Assembly: GCA_024639125.1 (NCBI GenBank)
Contig: JAHEJA010000018.1
Coordinates: forward strand, 1-38,499
Direction of reading: 5' to 3'
Length of the DNA stretch: 38,499 nt
Source: Paracoccaceae bacterium
Lineage (GTDB): Bacteria > Pseudomonadota > Alphaproteobacteria > Rhodobacterales > Rhodobacteraceae
The notes under the pieces are model-generated. The model had not been told where the DNA came from. It searched no databases and saw only the letters and a program-made list of their open reading frames with translations. Of the stretch, positions 17,585 to 27,108 are shown in pieces. The position numbers and the translations under genes are program-made. How positions within the stretch are numbered: position 1 is the stretch's first letter; every line of letters begins with the position of its first letter.

Positions 17585-19885
17585 ATGAATGATTTGATCG
17601 ATGACCCCAACATGGGCGAAATTTCCGCTGAACCCCTTCGACGTGCCATTGGTGAACGTTACCTCACCTATGCGCTTTCGACGATTATGCACCGCGCGCT
17701 TCCTGATGCGCGGGATGGGTTGAAACCTGTTCACCGCCGTATCTTGTATGCGATGCGCGAATTGCGCCTTGCGTCAAACGGAGGGTTTCGCAAATCTGCC
17801 AAGATCAGCGGCGACGTTATGGGGAACTATCACCCCCACGGGGATGCGGCGATCTATGATGCGATGGCGCGTTTGGCGCAGGATTTCAACGTACGTTATC
17901 CGCTGGTTGATGGTCAGGGTAACTTTGGCAACATCGACGGCGACAACCCCGCAGCCAGCCGATATACCGAAGCGCGGATGACGGCGGTTGCCGAAGCCCT
18001 CTTAGAGGGTTTGAACGAAAACGCTGTTGATTTTCGCGACAACTATGATGGTACGCTCAGCGAACCCGTCGTATTGCCGGCGACCTTTCCCAATCTATTG
18101 GCGAACGGGTCCAGTGGGATTGCGGTTGGGATGGCCACAAACATTCCGCCCCACAATATTGCTGAACTCTGCGATGCCTGTGTGCATTTGATCAAAACAC
18201 CGGACGCCCGCGACGATACTTTGTTGAATTTCGTACCTGGCCCCGATTTTCCAACCGGTGGTGTGATTGTCGAAAGCCCCGAAAGCATTGCACAATCCTA
18301 TCGCACAGGTCGGGGATCCTTCCGACTTCGCTGTAAATGGGAGGTCGAAGATTTGGGGCGTGGTCAATGGCAGATTGTCATCACTGAAATTCCCTATCAG
18401 GTGCAAAAATCCAAACTGATCGAAAAAATTGCCGAACTTATTCACACCAAAAAGATACCGGTTCTTGGGGATGTGCGTGACGAAAGCGCCGAAGATATTC
18501 GGCTTATTCTAGAGCCGCGGTCAAAGAATGTTGAACCTGACTTATTGATGGGCATGATGTTCAAACATAGCGATCTTGAGATCCGCTTTTCTTTGAACAT
18601 GAACGTCTTGATTGACGGATTAACGCCCAAAGTGTGCAGCATGAAAGAAGTGCTGCGTGCCTTTTTGGATCACCGCCGCGAGGTATTACAACGGCGCAGT
18701 GAACACCGCGTTGAAAAAATTGATCATCGTCTAGAAGTCTTGGAAGGCTTCATAATTGCCTTTCTTAATTTGGATCGTGTGATTGACATCATCCGGTATG
18801 ACGACGATCCCAAGGCGGCTTTGATGCGCGAAAACTGGTCCAAAGACCATGTCCGCGCCATGGACGAAAAATCCTATGTCAGCCCGGCGGCTGGTGACGG
18901 GGAATTAAGCGAAGTACAAGCCGAAGCTATTTTGAATATGCGCTTGCGATCCTTGCGCAGATTAGAAGAAATGGAATTGGTCCGCGAACGCGATGCGTTG
19001 ATGGAAGAACGCGCAGGGCTTGCTGATTTGCTCACAAGCGAAGACCTTCAATGGGCCGCTATTGCAGCACAAATCAAAGAAACCAAAAAGAAATTCGGCA
19101 AAGACTATGTTGGCGGCGCGCGGCGCACCCAATTTGCCGAAGCCGGCGATTTCGAAGAGGTCCCGCTTGAGGCGATGATCGACAAAGAACCGATCACTGT
19201 TGTGTGCAGCCAAATGGGTTGGATACGTGCAATGACCGGTCACATCGATCTTGGCCGCGAATTGAAATTCAAAGACGGCGATGGCCCAAGGTTTGTTTTT
19301 CATGCTGAAACCACCGACCGTTTGTTGGTCTTTGGCAGCAACGGGCGGTTCTATACCCTGTCTGCGTCAAACCTGCCTGGTGGACGCGGCATGGGGGAAC
19401 CATTGCGATTGATGGTGGATTTGCCAAATGATGCGGAAATCGTGGATATTTTGATCCACAACCCCCAAGGTAAATTGCTTGTGGCATCAACAGCGGGCGA
19501 TGGCTTTATTGTTCCAGAAGCAGATGTCTTGGCGCAAACCCGTACTGGGAAACAGGTATTGAATGTCCGTGACACAGTGAAAGCATTGGTGTGTAAACCT
19601 GTGAACGGCACGCATGTGGCTGTGGTGGGCGAAAACCGCAAGGTTCTGGTGTTTGATATCGAAGAACTGCCTGAAATGGGACGCGGCAAAGGTGTGCGGC
19701 TTCAGAAATACAAAGACGGCGGCATGTCAGATGCAACCACCTTTACTATGACCGACGGGCTAAGCTGGCTTGACCCAGCAGGACGCACACGCACCGAATC
19801 CGATTTAACCGAATGGACTGCAAAACGGGCAAGCGCGGGCCGCATGGCACCACGGGGGTTCCCACGGGATAATAAATTTACATAA
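17585..19885 (+). CDS. parC: DNA topoisomerase IV subunit A
   Basis: ParC is the DNA-cleaving subunit of topoisomerase IV, which unlinks daughter chromosomes. The 766-residue protein has the N-terminal cleavage domain with [29 protein letters not shown], and catalytic Tyr127 in [11 protein letters not shown] coiled-coil segment and a C-terminal beta-pinwheel follow. The pinwheel lacks the GyrA-box, and the N-terminus ([20 protein letters not shown]) is ParC-like rather than GyrA-like. The residue equivalent to the quinolone-contact Ser80 of E. coli ParC is Ala88, and the acidic partner Glu84 is Asp92. parE is not in the window. Confidence 0.95.
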   Translation: MNDLIDDPNMGEISAEPLRRAIGERYLTYALSTIMHRALPDARDGLKPVHRRILYAMRELRLASNGGFRKSAKISGDVMGNYHPHGDAAIYDAMARLAQDFNVRYPLVDGQGNFGNIDGDNPAASRYTEARMTAVAEALLEGLNENAVDFRDNYDGTLSEPVVLPATFPNLLANGSSGIAVGMATNIPPHNIAELCDACVHLIKTPDARDDTLLNFVPGPDFPTGGVIVESPESIAQSYRTGRGSFRLRCKWEVEDLGRGQWQIVITEIPYQVQKSKLIEKIAELIHTKKIPVLGDVRDESAEDIRLILEPRSKNVEPDLLMGMMFKHSDLEIRFSLNMNVLIDGLTPKVCSMKEVLRAFLDHRREVLQRRSEHRVEKIDHRLEVLEGFIIAFLNLDRVIDIIRYDDDPKAALMRENWSKDHVRAMDEKSYVSPAAGDGELSEVQAEAILNMRLRSLRRLEEMELVRERDALMEERAGLADLLTSEDLQWAAIAAQIKETKKKFGKDYVGGARRTQFAEAGDFEEVPLEAMIDKEPITVVCSQMGWIRAMTGHIDLGRELKFKDGDGPRFVFHAETTDRLLVFGSNGRFYTLSASNLPGGRGMGEPLRLMVDLPNDAEIVDILIHNPQGKLLVASTAGDGFIVPEADVLAQTRTGKQVLNVRDTVKALVCKPVNGTHVAVVGENRKVLVFDIEELPEMGRGKGVRLQKYKDGGMSDATTFTMTDGLSWLDPAGRTRTESDLTEWTAKRASAGRMAPRGFPRDNKFT

Positions 19886-19905
19886 AACATTAGGGATGAT
19901 TTCAA

Positions 19906-21066
19906 TTGAGTGAACGCATTACACCTGCCTTTGAAGAAGACACAAACGGTATCTTTAAGCTTGTTTTTAAGACCAGCATTTTATCATTTCTCACATTAGG
20001 GATTTATCGGTTCTGGGCGACGACGCGGATCCGCCAATATCTTTGGGGATCGGTCACGATTGACGACGATCCGCTGGAATATACCGGAACTGGCATGGAA
20101 AAGCTGTTGGGCTTTTTGATGGCGATTATCATCCTTACAATTTATCTGGGCCTGGTTCAGTTTCTTTTAACCTTTGTCGGCCTAAATTTTACGATCAGCG
20201 ATGATCCCGAAGATGCGCTGAACCAAGTCGTTAGCATCTATATTTCGCTTTTTGCGGTCTTTCCGTTGCTCGCTTTTGCGACGTATCGCGCGCGGCGCTA
20301 TAAAATGTCACGCACATTGTGGCGCGGCATACGCTTTGGCATGGATCGGGCCGCTTGGGGGTTTGTGGGGCGCTGGATTCTTTGTTCCATTGTCCAGCTC
20401 ATTACGCTTGGCATATTAACCCCTTACAAAACGTTCACCCTGGAAAAATATATGGCGGATCGCTCGTATTTCGGATCCGCCAAATTGCACCAAGGCGGCA
20501 CATGGACCGCGCTATTTCCAGCGATGAAACATGTCTTTATCGGCATGGCGATTTCCTTGGTTGGCGGTCTTTTGATATATATGGAAGTCTTTGTTGTCGG
20601 TCTTATTGTTACGACCGTGGGCTATCTTTGGTTTACCATTGGAACGGTTGATTATGGTGTGAAATCATTCGCCTATCTCACAAGCCATAAGACAATCGAG
20701 GGTGGGCTATCGCTTGCTTCTGCACCAAGCACAGGGTTCATCATCAAAAAAGTCGTCTTGATGTCCCTTGCTTTGATGCTTGTTACATCTGTCATCTTTG
20801 GACTTGTTGCTGGGGTAAGCTACGGCTTGGCGAACCTAAGCCCAATAGTTTCAATAGTTATCGTGGCATTGTCATATATCATTGGGATCGCTTTTACAGA
20901 AGCACTTGCCATGGCGTGGATCACTATGCCTATTTTGGCGCATTATATCACAACCAGCCAAATCGCCGGCTTTGAAAACATCGGAGCCATTCAGCAACGC
21001 GAAGCAGATGCAGGCGCCGATGCCGAAGGCTTTGCCGATGCCTTGGATATTGGTGGCGCCTTCTGA
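19906..21066 (+). CDS. DUF898 (YjgN-like) multi-pass membrane protein
   Basis: This encodes 386 residues with several transmembrane helices (clear ones near 22-36, 64-85, 110-125, 160-180, 205-240, 280-335). The family signature near the N-terminus is LSFLTLGIYRFWATTRIRQY, with a related ITLGILTPYKTFTLEKYM in the second half, suggesting an internal duplication. The C-terminal tail is Ala/Asp-rich. The start is a TTG at 19906 with AGGGAT upstream, 20 bp after parC. Its TGA stop overlaps the ATG of the M48 protease gene by one base, so the two are made together. No function is established for the family. Confidence 0.85.
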   Translation: MSERITPAFEEDTNGIFKLVFKTSILSFLTLGIYRFWATTRIRQYLWGSVTIDDDPLEYTGTGMEKLLGFLMAIIILTIYLGLVQFLLTFVGLNFTISDDPEDALNQVVSIYISLFAVFPLLAFATYRARRYKMSRTLWRGIRFGMDRAAWGFVGRWILCSIVQLITLGILTPYKTFTLEKYMADRSYFGSAKLHQGGTWTALFPAMKHVFIGMAISLVGGLLIYMEVFVVGLIVTTVGYLWFTIGTVDYGVKSFAYLTSHKTIEGGLSLASAPSTGFIIKKVVLMSLALMLVTSVIFGLVAGVSYGLANLSPIVSIVIVALSYIIGIAFTEALAMAWITMPILAHYITTSQIAGFENIGAIQQREADAGADAEGFADALDIGGAF

Positions 21067-22193
21067 TGGAAATTGGACAAGCCAGTTATTATGATGGCAA
21101 ATCAGCCAAGCGGATATCGGTGACGCTTGGCCTTTCGAATGATCGGTTGTCGCTTGAAATTTCAGCCGTGGAATTCGATCGCCCCCTGTCATGGCGCTTG
21201 TCCGAAATTCGCGGGGCAGGCAATCGTCCGACCGATACGAATTTGCAGCTTTATTTCGGGCAGCACGATGCGCGGGATCGCGACAAAACGCCTGCGCGGT
21301 TGGTGATCAAAGACCCCAAAGTTATTGCCTATTTTGAACGCACACGGCCCAGCTTATTCAAGCGCGACATCACATCATCGGACAAGCGCAGCTTTATGAA
21401 GCGCACCGTGATTGCAGTCGCGGCTGTTGCACTTATGATCCTTGTGATTTTACCCGGATTGGCAGGTGTATTTGCACAGTTTTTGCCAGTCGAAAAAGAA
21501 ACAGCCTTGGGGCGTGGCGCGCTAAAGAATTTGGAACGCGTCTATGGTAAAGTCACCGAAAAAGATGCGGTTTATTGTTCAACGCCGGATGGCGATGCGG
21601 CATTGCAAAAACTAACGGCGCATGTCGTGGGTAATACCAAAATGGACTATGATCTGGATATTCGCGTTCTAAACGATGACATGATCAACGCCTTTACCCT
21701 ACCGGGTGGGATAATCATTTTGATGGATGGCTTGCTGCAATCCAGTGCATCCCCAGAAGGCGTCACAGGCGTTTTAGCCCACGAATTGGGTCATGTTGTC
21801 GAACGTCATACGGTCAAAAACGTGCTTTATACCTCAAGCATGGCTGGGATATTGTCGATGATTTTCGGGGATATGTCGGGGGGCGCGGCGCTTGCTATTT
21901 TCGGCGAACAATTGATTGGGTCGTCTTATTCACGGAACGCCGAAAATGAAGCCGATTCCTTTGCGATTGCGAGCCTAACCAACGCAGAGGTTGACCTGAA
22001 TGGATTTGCGGAATTCTTTGATCTAATTTCCGAAAATGAGCCATCTGTTTTGGACAAGCTTAGCTATTTATCCTCGCACCCCATAAGCGCGGGCCGCGCC
22101 ACCAAAGTCCGAGACGCAGCCACCTTTCAAAAAACGATCAAGGCACCATTAAACCAAGAGGAATGGTACGCGCTGCAACATATTTGCGACTAA
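21066..22193 (+). CDS. Membrane-anchored M48-family zinc metalloprotease
   Basis: This encodes 375 residues in three parts. The first is an N-terminal cytoplasmic domain of about 105 residues of the type often found fused to M48 proteases. The second is one transmembrane helix (about 113-137). The third is a periplasmic M48 domain with zinc motif HELGH (His239, Glu240, His243) and third ligand Glu293 in ENEAD. The motifs are intact, so an active endopeptidase is expected, resembling Oma1/BepA-type quality-control proteases more than the polytopic HtpX. It is translationally coupled to the DUF898 gene. Its stop codon overlaps that of the convergent glycerate kinase gene by 4 bp. Confidence 0.92.
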   Translation: MEIGQASYYDGKSAKRISVTLGLSNDRLSLEISAVEFDRPLSWRLSEIRGAGNRPTDTNLQLYFGQHDARDRDKTPARLVIKDPKVIAYFERTRPSLFKRDITSSDKRSFMKRTVIAVAAVALMILVILPGLAGVFAQFLPVEKETALGRGALKNLERVYGKVTEKDAVYCSTPDGDAALQKLTAHVVGNTKMDYDLDIRVLNDDMINAFTLPGGIIILMDGLLQSSASPEGVTGVLAHELGHVVERHTVKNVLYTSSMAGILSMIFGDMSGGAALAIFGEQLIGSSYSRNAENEADSFAIASLTNAEVDLNGFAEFFDLISENEPSVLDKLSYLSSHPISAGRATKVRDAATFQKTIKAPLNQEEWYALQHICD

Positions 22194-23446
22194 CGGATCA
22201 AAATAGCGCGAAAATCGTTTACGTTTGTTCCAGTTGGGCCTGGGGCAAACAAATCCCCCAAGGCATCAAACGCGCTATAGGCATCATTCTGTGCCAAATA
22301 CCCAAGGGCATCTTTCCCCATATCACGCAGTCTCGATGCGGTGGTTCCATCGGCAAAGGCACCGGCGTTATCTTCGCTGCCGTCGATCCCATCCGTATCC
22401 GCAGCCAAGGCCGTGACACCCTGTTGCCCATCCAAAGAGGCGGCCAGCGATAATAGAAATTCGCTATTGCGTCCGCCACGCCCTTTGCCCCGTAAAGTGA
22501 CCGTGGTTTCCCCCCCAGACAATAGCACAACCGGTTTGGAAAACGGTTGATCTTGGGTTGCGATTTCAATGGCGAGTGCTGCGTGCATTTTTGCAATTTC
22601 GCGCGCTTCGCCTTCGATCGCATCCGAAAGCACTATAGCCGAAATTCCGTTGTCGCGGGCCACGGCTTGGGCCGCGTTTAGGGATTTACGCGCTGATGCG
22701 ATCACATGTGTTGTGCAGGTCGCGAACACTGTGTCAGTTGGGCTTGGCGCTGTGCCTTTGGCGATATGATCCATCATTGGCTGCGGCAGGGGGATTTGAT
22801 AATGCGCAATCGCATCCAAAGCGGTCTGCGCAGATTTCATATCCGGCACCGTCGGTCCGGACGCCACTTCGGACGGGGCATCCCCCGGCACATCTGACAC
22901 GATCAACGACACAACACGGGCAGGATGAGCCATTGCCGCCAAGCGCCCCCCCTTGAGGGTGCTGAACTGTTTGCGGATGGCGTTCATCGCAGAAATCGGC
23001 GCACCCGATGCCAAAAGCAATCTATTCAGCTCTTGCTCATCAGAAAGGGAAAACCCGTCGGGCGGTGCAGGCAACAAGGATGACCCACCTCCGCAGATCA
23101 ACGCAACCACCAAATCATCAGGCCCCAACCCTGTGACCGCATTGCGCAAGGCGCGACTGGCGATCACCCCATTGTCATCTGGTACAGGATGCGCTGCTTC
23201 AAGGATTTGAATCTGCGTGGTTGGACAAGAATAGCCATAGCGCGTCACCACGACCCCAGACAACGGAGCATCCCAATGCCGTTCAAAGGCAGCTGCCATT
23301 TGTGCGGCCCCTTTGCCAGCCCCAATAACAACTGTGCGCCCTTTGGGACGCTCTGGAATAAATGGCGCCATAGCAGAAAAAGGATCGGCGGCCAAAACAG
23401 CCGCCGAAAACATATCTTGCAAGAGAGTTTTGTCTTGAATGTTCAT
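22190..23446 (-). CDS. ttuD: Glycerate 2-kinase (MOFRL family)
   Basis: The family phosphorylates D-glycerate with ATP, in most characterised relatives to 2-phosphoglycerate, which then enters central metabolism. The protein has 418 residues from the ATG at 23446 (a second ATG at 23458 is possible; neither has a strong ribosome site). Visible family features are [23 protein letters not shown], a long [19 protein letters not shown] segment and the C-terminal [20 protein letters not shown], which is the MOFRL region. It starts 50 bp after tauC on the same strand and could be read through from the taurine transporter operon. The link to sulfonate metabolism is not obvious; it may serve the glyoxylate/tartronate-semialdehyde route. 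The symbol is by family, not proven. Confidence 0.9.
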   Translation of the reverse strand: MNIQDKTLLQDMFSAAVLAADPFSAMAPFIPERPKGRTVVIGAGKGAAQMAAAFERHWDAPLSGVVVTRYGYSCPTTQIQILEAAHPVPDDNGVIASRALRNAVTGLGPDDLVVALICGGGSSLLPAPPDGFSLSDEQELNRLLLASGAPISAMNAIRKQFSTLKGGRLAAMAHPARVVSLIVSDVPGDAPSEVASGPTVPDMKSAQTALDAIAHYQIPLPQPMMDHIAKGTAPSPTDTVFATCTTHVIASARKSLNAAQAVARDNGISAIVLSDAIEGEAREIAKMHAALAIEIATQDQPFSKPVVLLSGGETTVTLRGKGRGGRNSEFLLSLAASLDGQQGVTALAADTDGIDGSEDNAGAFADGTTASRLRDMGKDALGYLAQNDAYSAFDALGDLFAPGPTGTNVNDFRAILIR

Positions 23447-23496
23447 AGCGCACCACATGATGTTTTTGGCACGCTATGACAATTCGTTTCGGGTTA

Positions 23497-24831
23497 CTAG
23501 CCCCGCCCTTTCCAAGGAACAAGGACGCGTTCGGCCCAGCGCATCAACATATCTATGCCAAAGCCGATGATCCCGATCAAGATAATCCCAAGGATAACAA
23601 TTTGTGTTTGCTGGAACTTGGATGCGACCATAATCATCATGCCGGCCCCCTTTTCAGCAGCGACCAATTCAGCCGCAACCACTGTTCCCCAACAGACACC
23701 CATAGCAACCCGCGCACCTGTAAAGATTTCAGGTAGGCTATTTGGAATGATCACATAACGCATGATCTGCCATTTGCTTGCCCCCAAGGAATAGGCCGCA
23801 TGGACTTTGGAAATTTTGACGCCAGACACACCCGAACGGGCTGCAATCGCCATAATCCATAGGGCTGCCAAGAAGAGCAGAATGATTTTACCCTGTTCAC
23901 CGATACCGGCCCAGATAATCACCAAGGGGATCAACGCCAAAGGCGGTACAGGACGCATGAATTCAACAATAGGATCGAACCATCCGCGGAACCAATCGGA
24001 CAAGCCCATGGCATAGCCCAACGGAATACCCACAACAGCACCCAACAAAAAGCCGATAACAACGCGGAATAATGAAAATCCAAGGTGTTCGGCAAGTGTG
24101 AAATTCTTGAACCCGTCAGTTGAAATATCAACAAGGCTGGCCCACACGTCTTCTGGGGATGGCAGCCAAATTGGCTCCATTTGTACACCTTGATTTGGTT
24201 CGATGTTCAACGTGCCTTTGTTGGTCAATGCCAACCGCGTTTGCGCAATGTTCATGTCCTGACCATCTGCGATCGCTTGACCGTTGATGGCAATGATTTT
24301 AGCGCCATCTTTGCGCATGATTGCATCGTTCGCATCCCATGGCAGCAATTTGCTACGGTATGCTTGAATGACAATCACGTCGTTTTTGGCAAAGCCGTCA
24401 CCCGGTTCAATGGTTGGTACCACAGGTTGTTCACCCACACCATGCACCAAAACAGTGACCGTTGCGTCATCAACAGTTCCGTCCGCTGCTTCTGCTGTAT
24501 AGGTGAAATCAAACTGTCCCTCATAGGCGCCAGGCATATGTAGGAAGCTTGGCAAAAGCTTTGTTCCAGTGAATGTTCCCCAAAGTATGAAAATCAACAC
24601 AATGGAAACAACAGAGGCGGCAAAGTTTGACGAAACCGCGCTTTCATCCCCAAAGGTAACCGTTTTTAGGGATCCATAATCCTTTTTCGGCGTCATAAGC
24701 TTGCGGATAAACTTCCATACGACCAAACACGATAGGATCAGCAGGACATAGCCGACAATGAATGGCACTGCCCCCAGAATTGCAGTTAAGATTGCAATCA
24801 ATTCGGCGAATAAATTAGAAAGAACTGACAT
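23497..24831 (-). CDS. tauC: Taurine ABC transporter permease, enlarged form
   Basis: This is the membrane subunit of the TauABC importer. Its C-terminal half (about 221-444) matches the whole core of ordinary TauC: LPSPEDVW, then FDPIVEFMRPVPPLALIPL, the ABC-contact EAA-type loop HAAYSLGASKWQIMRYVIIP, and LVAAEKGAGMMI. The protein is 444 residues, whereas E. coli TauC is about 275. The excess is an extra hydrophobic N-terminal segment (about 8-42) and an insert of about 125 residues (about 97-220) after the helix at 70-88. By topology that insert should face the periplasm; it contains a PDZ-like stretch (GAKIIAINGQAIADG). The start overlaps the tauB stop by one base (TAATG). Confidence 0.93.
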   Translation of the reverse strand: MSVLSNLFAELIAILTAILGAVPFIVGYVLLILSCLVVWKFIRKLMTPKKDYGSLKTVTFGDESAVSSNFAASVVSIVLIFILWGTFTGTKLLPSFLHMPGAYEGQFDFTYTAEAADGTVDDATVTVLVHGVGEQPVVPTIEPGDGFAKNDVIVIQAYRSKLLPWDANDAIMRKDGAKIIAINGQAIADGQDMNIAQTRLALTNKGTLNIEPNQGVQMEPIWLPSPEDVWASLVDISTDGFKNFTLAEHLGFSLFRVVIGFLLGAVVGIPLGYAMGLSDWFRGWFDPIVEFMRPVPPLALIPLVIIWAGIGEQGKIILLFLAALWIMAIAARSGVSGVKISKVHAAYSLGASKWQIMRYVIIPNSLPEIFTGARVAMGVCWGTVVAAELVAAEKGAGMMIMVASKFQQTQIVILGIILIGIIGFGIDMLMRWAERVLVPWKGRG

Positions 24832-25637
24832 TAGGATGCGACCTCCGTACGGCCCATGATTTCTTCTTCCATGTCCCAGATCATCGCCAAGATTTCTTCG
24901 CGATTTTTAGCAAACTCTGGATGCTTTTTGACCTCACGCAGGTCTTGACCGACGCCCATTTCCGCGAATGGCAAACGGTATTCTTTGTGAATACGACCAG
25001 GACGTGGCGCCATGACCAACAAACGCTCGCCCAGAAGCAATGCTTCTTCGACAGAGTGCGTGATCAAGATAATTGTTTTACCGGTTTCTTTCCAAAGCTT
25101 CAAAACCAGTGACTGCATTTTTTCACGCGTTAGAGCATCTAGTGCCCCAAGCGGTTCATCCATCAAGATAACGTCAGGATCATTTGCCAAACACCGCGCC
25201 AGCGCCACACGTTGCTGCATCCCGCCAGACAATTCGTAAACCGCTTTTTCTTTGAAGTCGTGCAAACCGACAACATCCAAAAGGTGATCTACTGTTTCAC
25301 GTGCGATTTTTGGGTTTTGTCCCTTCATTTTGGGGCCAAAGCCAACATTTTCGCGCACGCTCATCCATTCGAACAAAGCGCCCTGTTGAAACACCATGCC
25401 GCGCTCGGCACTTGGTCCGGTGACCAACGACCCGTTCAGCCGGATTTCCCCAGAGGTCGGGGCCAAAAAGCCCGCCACGATATTTAGAAGCGTGGTCTTG
25501 CCACACCCCGATGGGCCCAAAACAGACAATAACTCGCCTGCTTTCAGATCAAGGGAAACATCTTTTAGTGCTTGGACTGATGCCCCATTGGGCAAGTCAA
25601 AGCGCATAGATAGTTTGTCTATAGACAGTCCAGACAT
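24831..25637 (-). CDS. tauB: Taurine ABC transporter ATP-binding protein
   Basis: This encodes 268 residues from the ATG at 25637, chosen over the upstream open frame because AGGAAAGGCGG precedes it and the N-terminus then matches the family. Walker A is GPSGCGKT (41-48). The signature LSGGMQQR, Walker B VILMDEP and the switch His in LITHSVEEAL are all present. It powers uptake through TauC and is related to the nitrate/sulfonate/taurine transporter ATPases. The stop overlaps the tauC start by one base. A perfect hairpin lies in the 81-bp gap after tauA. Confidence 0.95.
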   Translation of the reverse strand: MSGLSIDKLSMRFDLPNGASVQALKDVSLDLKAGELLSVLGPSGCGKTTLLNIVAGFLAPTSGEIRLNGSLVTGPSAERGMVFQQGALFEWMSVRENVGFGPKMKGQNPKIARETVDHLLDVVGLHDFKEKAVYELSGGMQQRVALARCLANDPDVILMDEPLGALDALTREKMQSLVLKLWKETGKTIILITHSVEEALLLGERLLVMAPRPGRIHKEYRLPFAEMGVGQDLREVKKHPEFAKNREEILAMIWDMEEEIMGRTEVAS

Positions 25638-25685
25638 GGCCGCCTTTCCTAACGTAAAATTTTCAGATTTAGTCGATGCAAGGGT

Positions 25686-25709
25686 GGGGCTGCACATCAA
25701 TGCAGCCCC
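25686..25709 (-). other. Intercistronic hairpin between tauA and tauB
   Basis: A perfect 9-bp stem (GGGGCTGCA at 25686-25694, TGCAGCCCC at 25701-25709) with a 6-nt loop lies 9 bp after the tauA stop. There is no U-run, so it is unlikely to be a full terminator. It is better read as an RNA-stabilising or attenuating element that leaves more tauA than tauBC message, a common arrangement for periplasmic binding protein genes. Confidence 0.65.
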
Positions 25710-25718
25710 GATTTGCAA

Positions 25719-26729
25719 TTACATGCCGTTGGCTGCTGCCAATGGGGCTGTGTTTACAGTGCCGGCATAGCTGTCCAAAGCAGACGGAATAGCGCCTGCG
25801 TTCACGAAGACATCCGCAACACCCTTCATGAAGTCCTGTGCGCCGCCACCAAGCCATTTGGCGGAGAGCTGGTCTTCTGATGATGGGAAGATGAATGTCG
25901 CCATTGTTGACGCTGTGTCTTCTACGCTCATACCCGCATCTTTTGCGATGGTTTCAAGCATGCCTTCTGCGTCTGCGCCGCCAGCATTCCACATAGCGTT
26001 CGCATCTGATGTGACTTTCAAGAATTTCGCTACAACATCGCTGTTTTCAGCAACAAATCCTGCGGGTGCAGATGTTACGTCAAACACAAGAATGCCAAGC
26101 TCTTCTTTTTCGGCACCGGTCAACAAGACATTGCCGTGTTCTTTCATGCGGCGAAGTGCGCCACCCCAACCACAAGCCATATCAACAGAGCCTTGCGCAA
26201 GCGCTGCTGCGCCGTCTGCTGGCGCCATATCAACGACTTCTAGGCCGCCAACATCAACACCAAAGTGACCCATTTGCTTTAGGAAACCATAGTGCGCCGC
26301 TGTTCCCAAAGGTACCGCAACTTTTTTGCCGGCCAATTCGCCAGCGCTGTTTTTGTCGATTTCAAGAGCAGATGACACAACGCAGTTGTCGTTGTCTGAA
26401 TAAGAAACGGCTACGTCAATAATCTGAAGATCTTGGCCCGCGCTTGCTGCCACAACGAATGGAGGAACACCTTGGCTGACGGAAATCTGAACGTCGCCAG
26501 ACGCCATTGCCGCGCTCATGGCTGTGCCTGTGTCAAAGCTGACCCAGTTTACTTTCATGCCAAGTGCTTCGTCATATGTGCCCATTTGTTTTGCGTATTC
26601 AAATGGCATTGGCCATTCTAGAAAGTAGCCAACTGTTAGCTCACCGTGACCACCGGCCATTGCTGCCGTGGCTGATACGGATACCGCTGTTGCAGCGACT
26701 GCATTCATCAATTTAGATTTAAGCTTCAT
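25719..26729 (-). CDS. tauA: Taurine ABC transporter substrate-binding protein
   Basis: This is the periplasmic receptor of the taurine importer, 336 residues from the ATG at 26729, which has GGGAG upstream (an in-frame ATG 12 bp earlier is less likely). A classical Sec signal peptide (MKLKSKLMNAVAA...) ends at about Ala25 in AMA|GG. The mature protein has the NitT/TauT fold: ELTVGYFLEWPMPFEYAK, WVSFDTGTAMSAAMASGDVQIS and a GKKVAVPLGTAAHYGFL region. It heads tauA-tauB-tauC and diverges from tpa. Specificity for taurine is inferred from the neighbouring tpa, xsc and tauR as well as the family. Confidence 0.95.
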   Translation of the reverse strand: MKLKSKLMNAVAATAVSVSATAAMAGGHGELTVGYFLEWPMPFEYAKQMGTYDEALGMKVNWVSFDTGTAMSAAMASGDVQISVSQGVPPFVVAASAGQDLQIIDVAVSYSDNDNCVVSSALEIDKNSAGELAGKKVAVPLGTAAHYGFLKQMGHFGVDVGGLEVVDMAPADGAAALAQGSVDMACGWGGALRRMKEHGNVLLTGAEKEELGILVFDVTSAPAGFVAENSDVVAKFLKVTSDANAMWNAGGADAEGMLETIAKDAGMSVEDTASTMATFIFPSSEDQLSAKWLGGGAQDFMKGVADVFVNAGAIPSALDSYAGTVNTAPLAAANGM

Positions 26730-27108
26730 AATAACTCCCATGTGTTATGCCCCAGTTGTCGGGGCTTTTTCCGCCTTCTCGACGGTAAAGTGTCCTACGA
26801 AAGAGTCAAACCCTATTCGCGGCTATGTCAATCGGACCCTATAACCTGATTCCGATCAATGTTTTTCTTGAGGTCCCGTTCACCCCGCCACGAATTTCAA
26901 CATTTCACAATTTAGGTTTTTATTTTAAAACTGTTTAATAACAATGATTTAAAAATAATCACAAACGAATACCCCCAATATCCATCCCATTTTGGACTTA
27001 AGTTTAGATATCAACTGGACCTATCAAGACTCGTTAAAAATGGGGTCATGTTATCACAAATCAAACCTGTAGGGCGTATTCCGTCCTTTTGAAACAAGGA
27101 CATCGAAA
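26730..27108. promoter_or_regulatory. tauA / tpa divergent regulatory region
   Basis: This is a 379-bp AT-rich region without a gene. Near tauA a 5-bp GC stem (26749-26753 with 26761-26765) sits in the leader, about 20 bp before the start codon. The central part (26925-26960) is A/T tracts. Near tpa lies the direct-repeat pair described separately (26992-27024), a probable TauR operator. Both the transporter and catabolic genes probably have promoters here, and one operator could serve both. Promoter hexamers could not be placed with confidence. Confidence 0.55.
26992..27024 (+). promoter_or_regulatory. Probable TauR operator upstream of tpa (direct repeat)
   Basis: Two half-sites, TTGGACTTAA (26992-27001) and CTGGACCTAT (27015-27024), are repeated in the same orientation with a 23-bp period. 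The second starts 94 bp before the tpa ATG. They resemble the CTGGAC-type direct repeats that I recall for TauR of Rhodobacter capsulatus. The same two-part pattern with the same period occurs upstream of xsc, which strongly supports a shared regulator. Confidence 0.75.

Noticed and set aside
26749-26770. GC stem followed by a T-run near tauA as a terminator on the plus strand
   Set aside because: No plus-strand gene precedes it; on the minus strand the stem sits in the tauA leader with the U-run on the wrong side.
26811-26842. CCCTAT repeats (26811 and 26837) as a third TauR site for tauA
   Set aside because: The spacing is 26 rather than 23 bp, the CTGGAC part is degraded, and the orientation is opposite to that expected for tauA; too weak to call.
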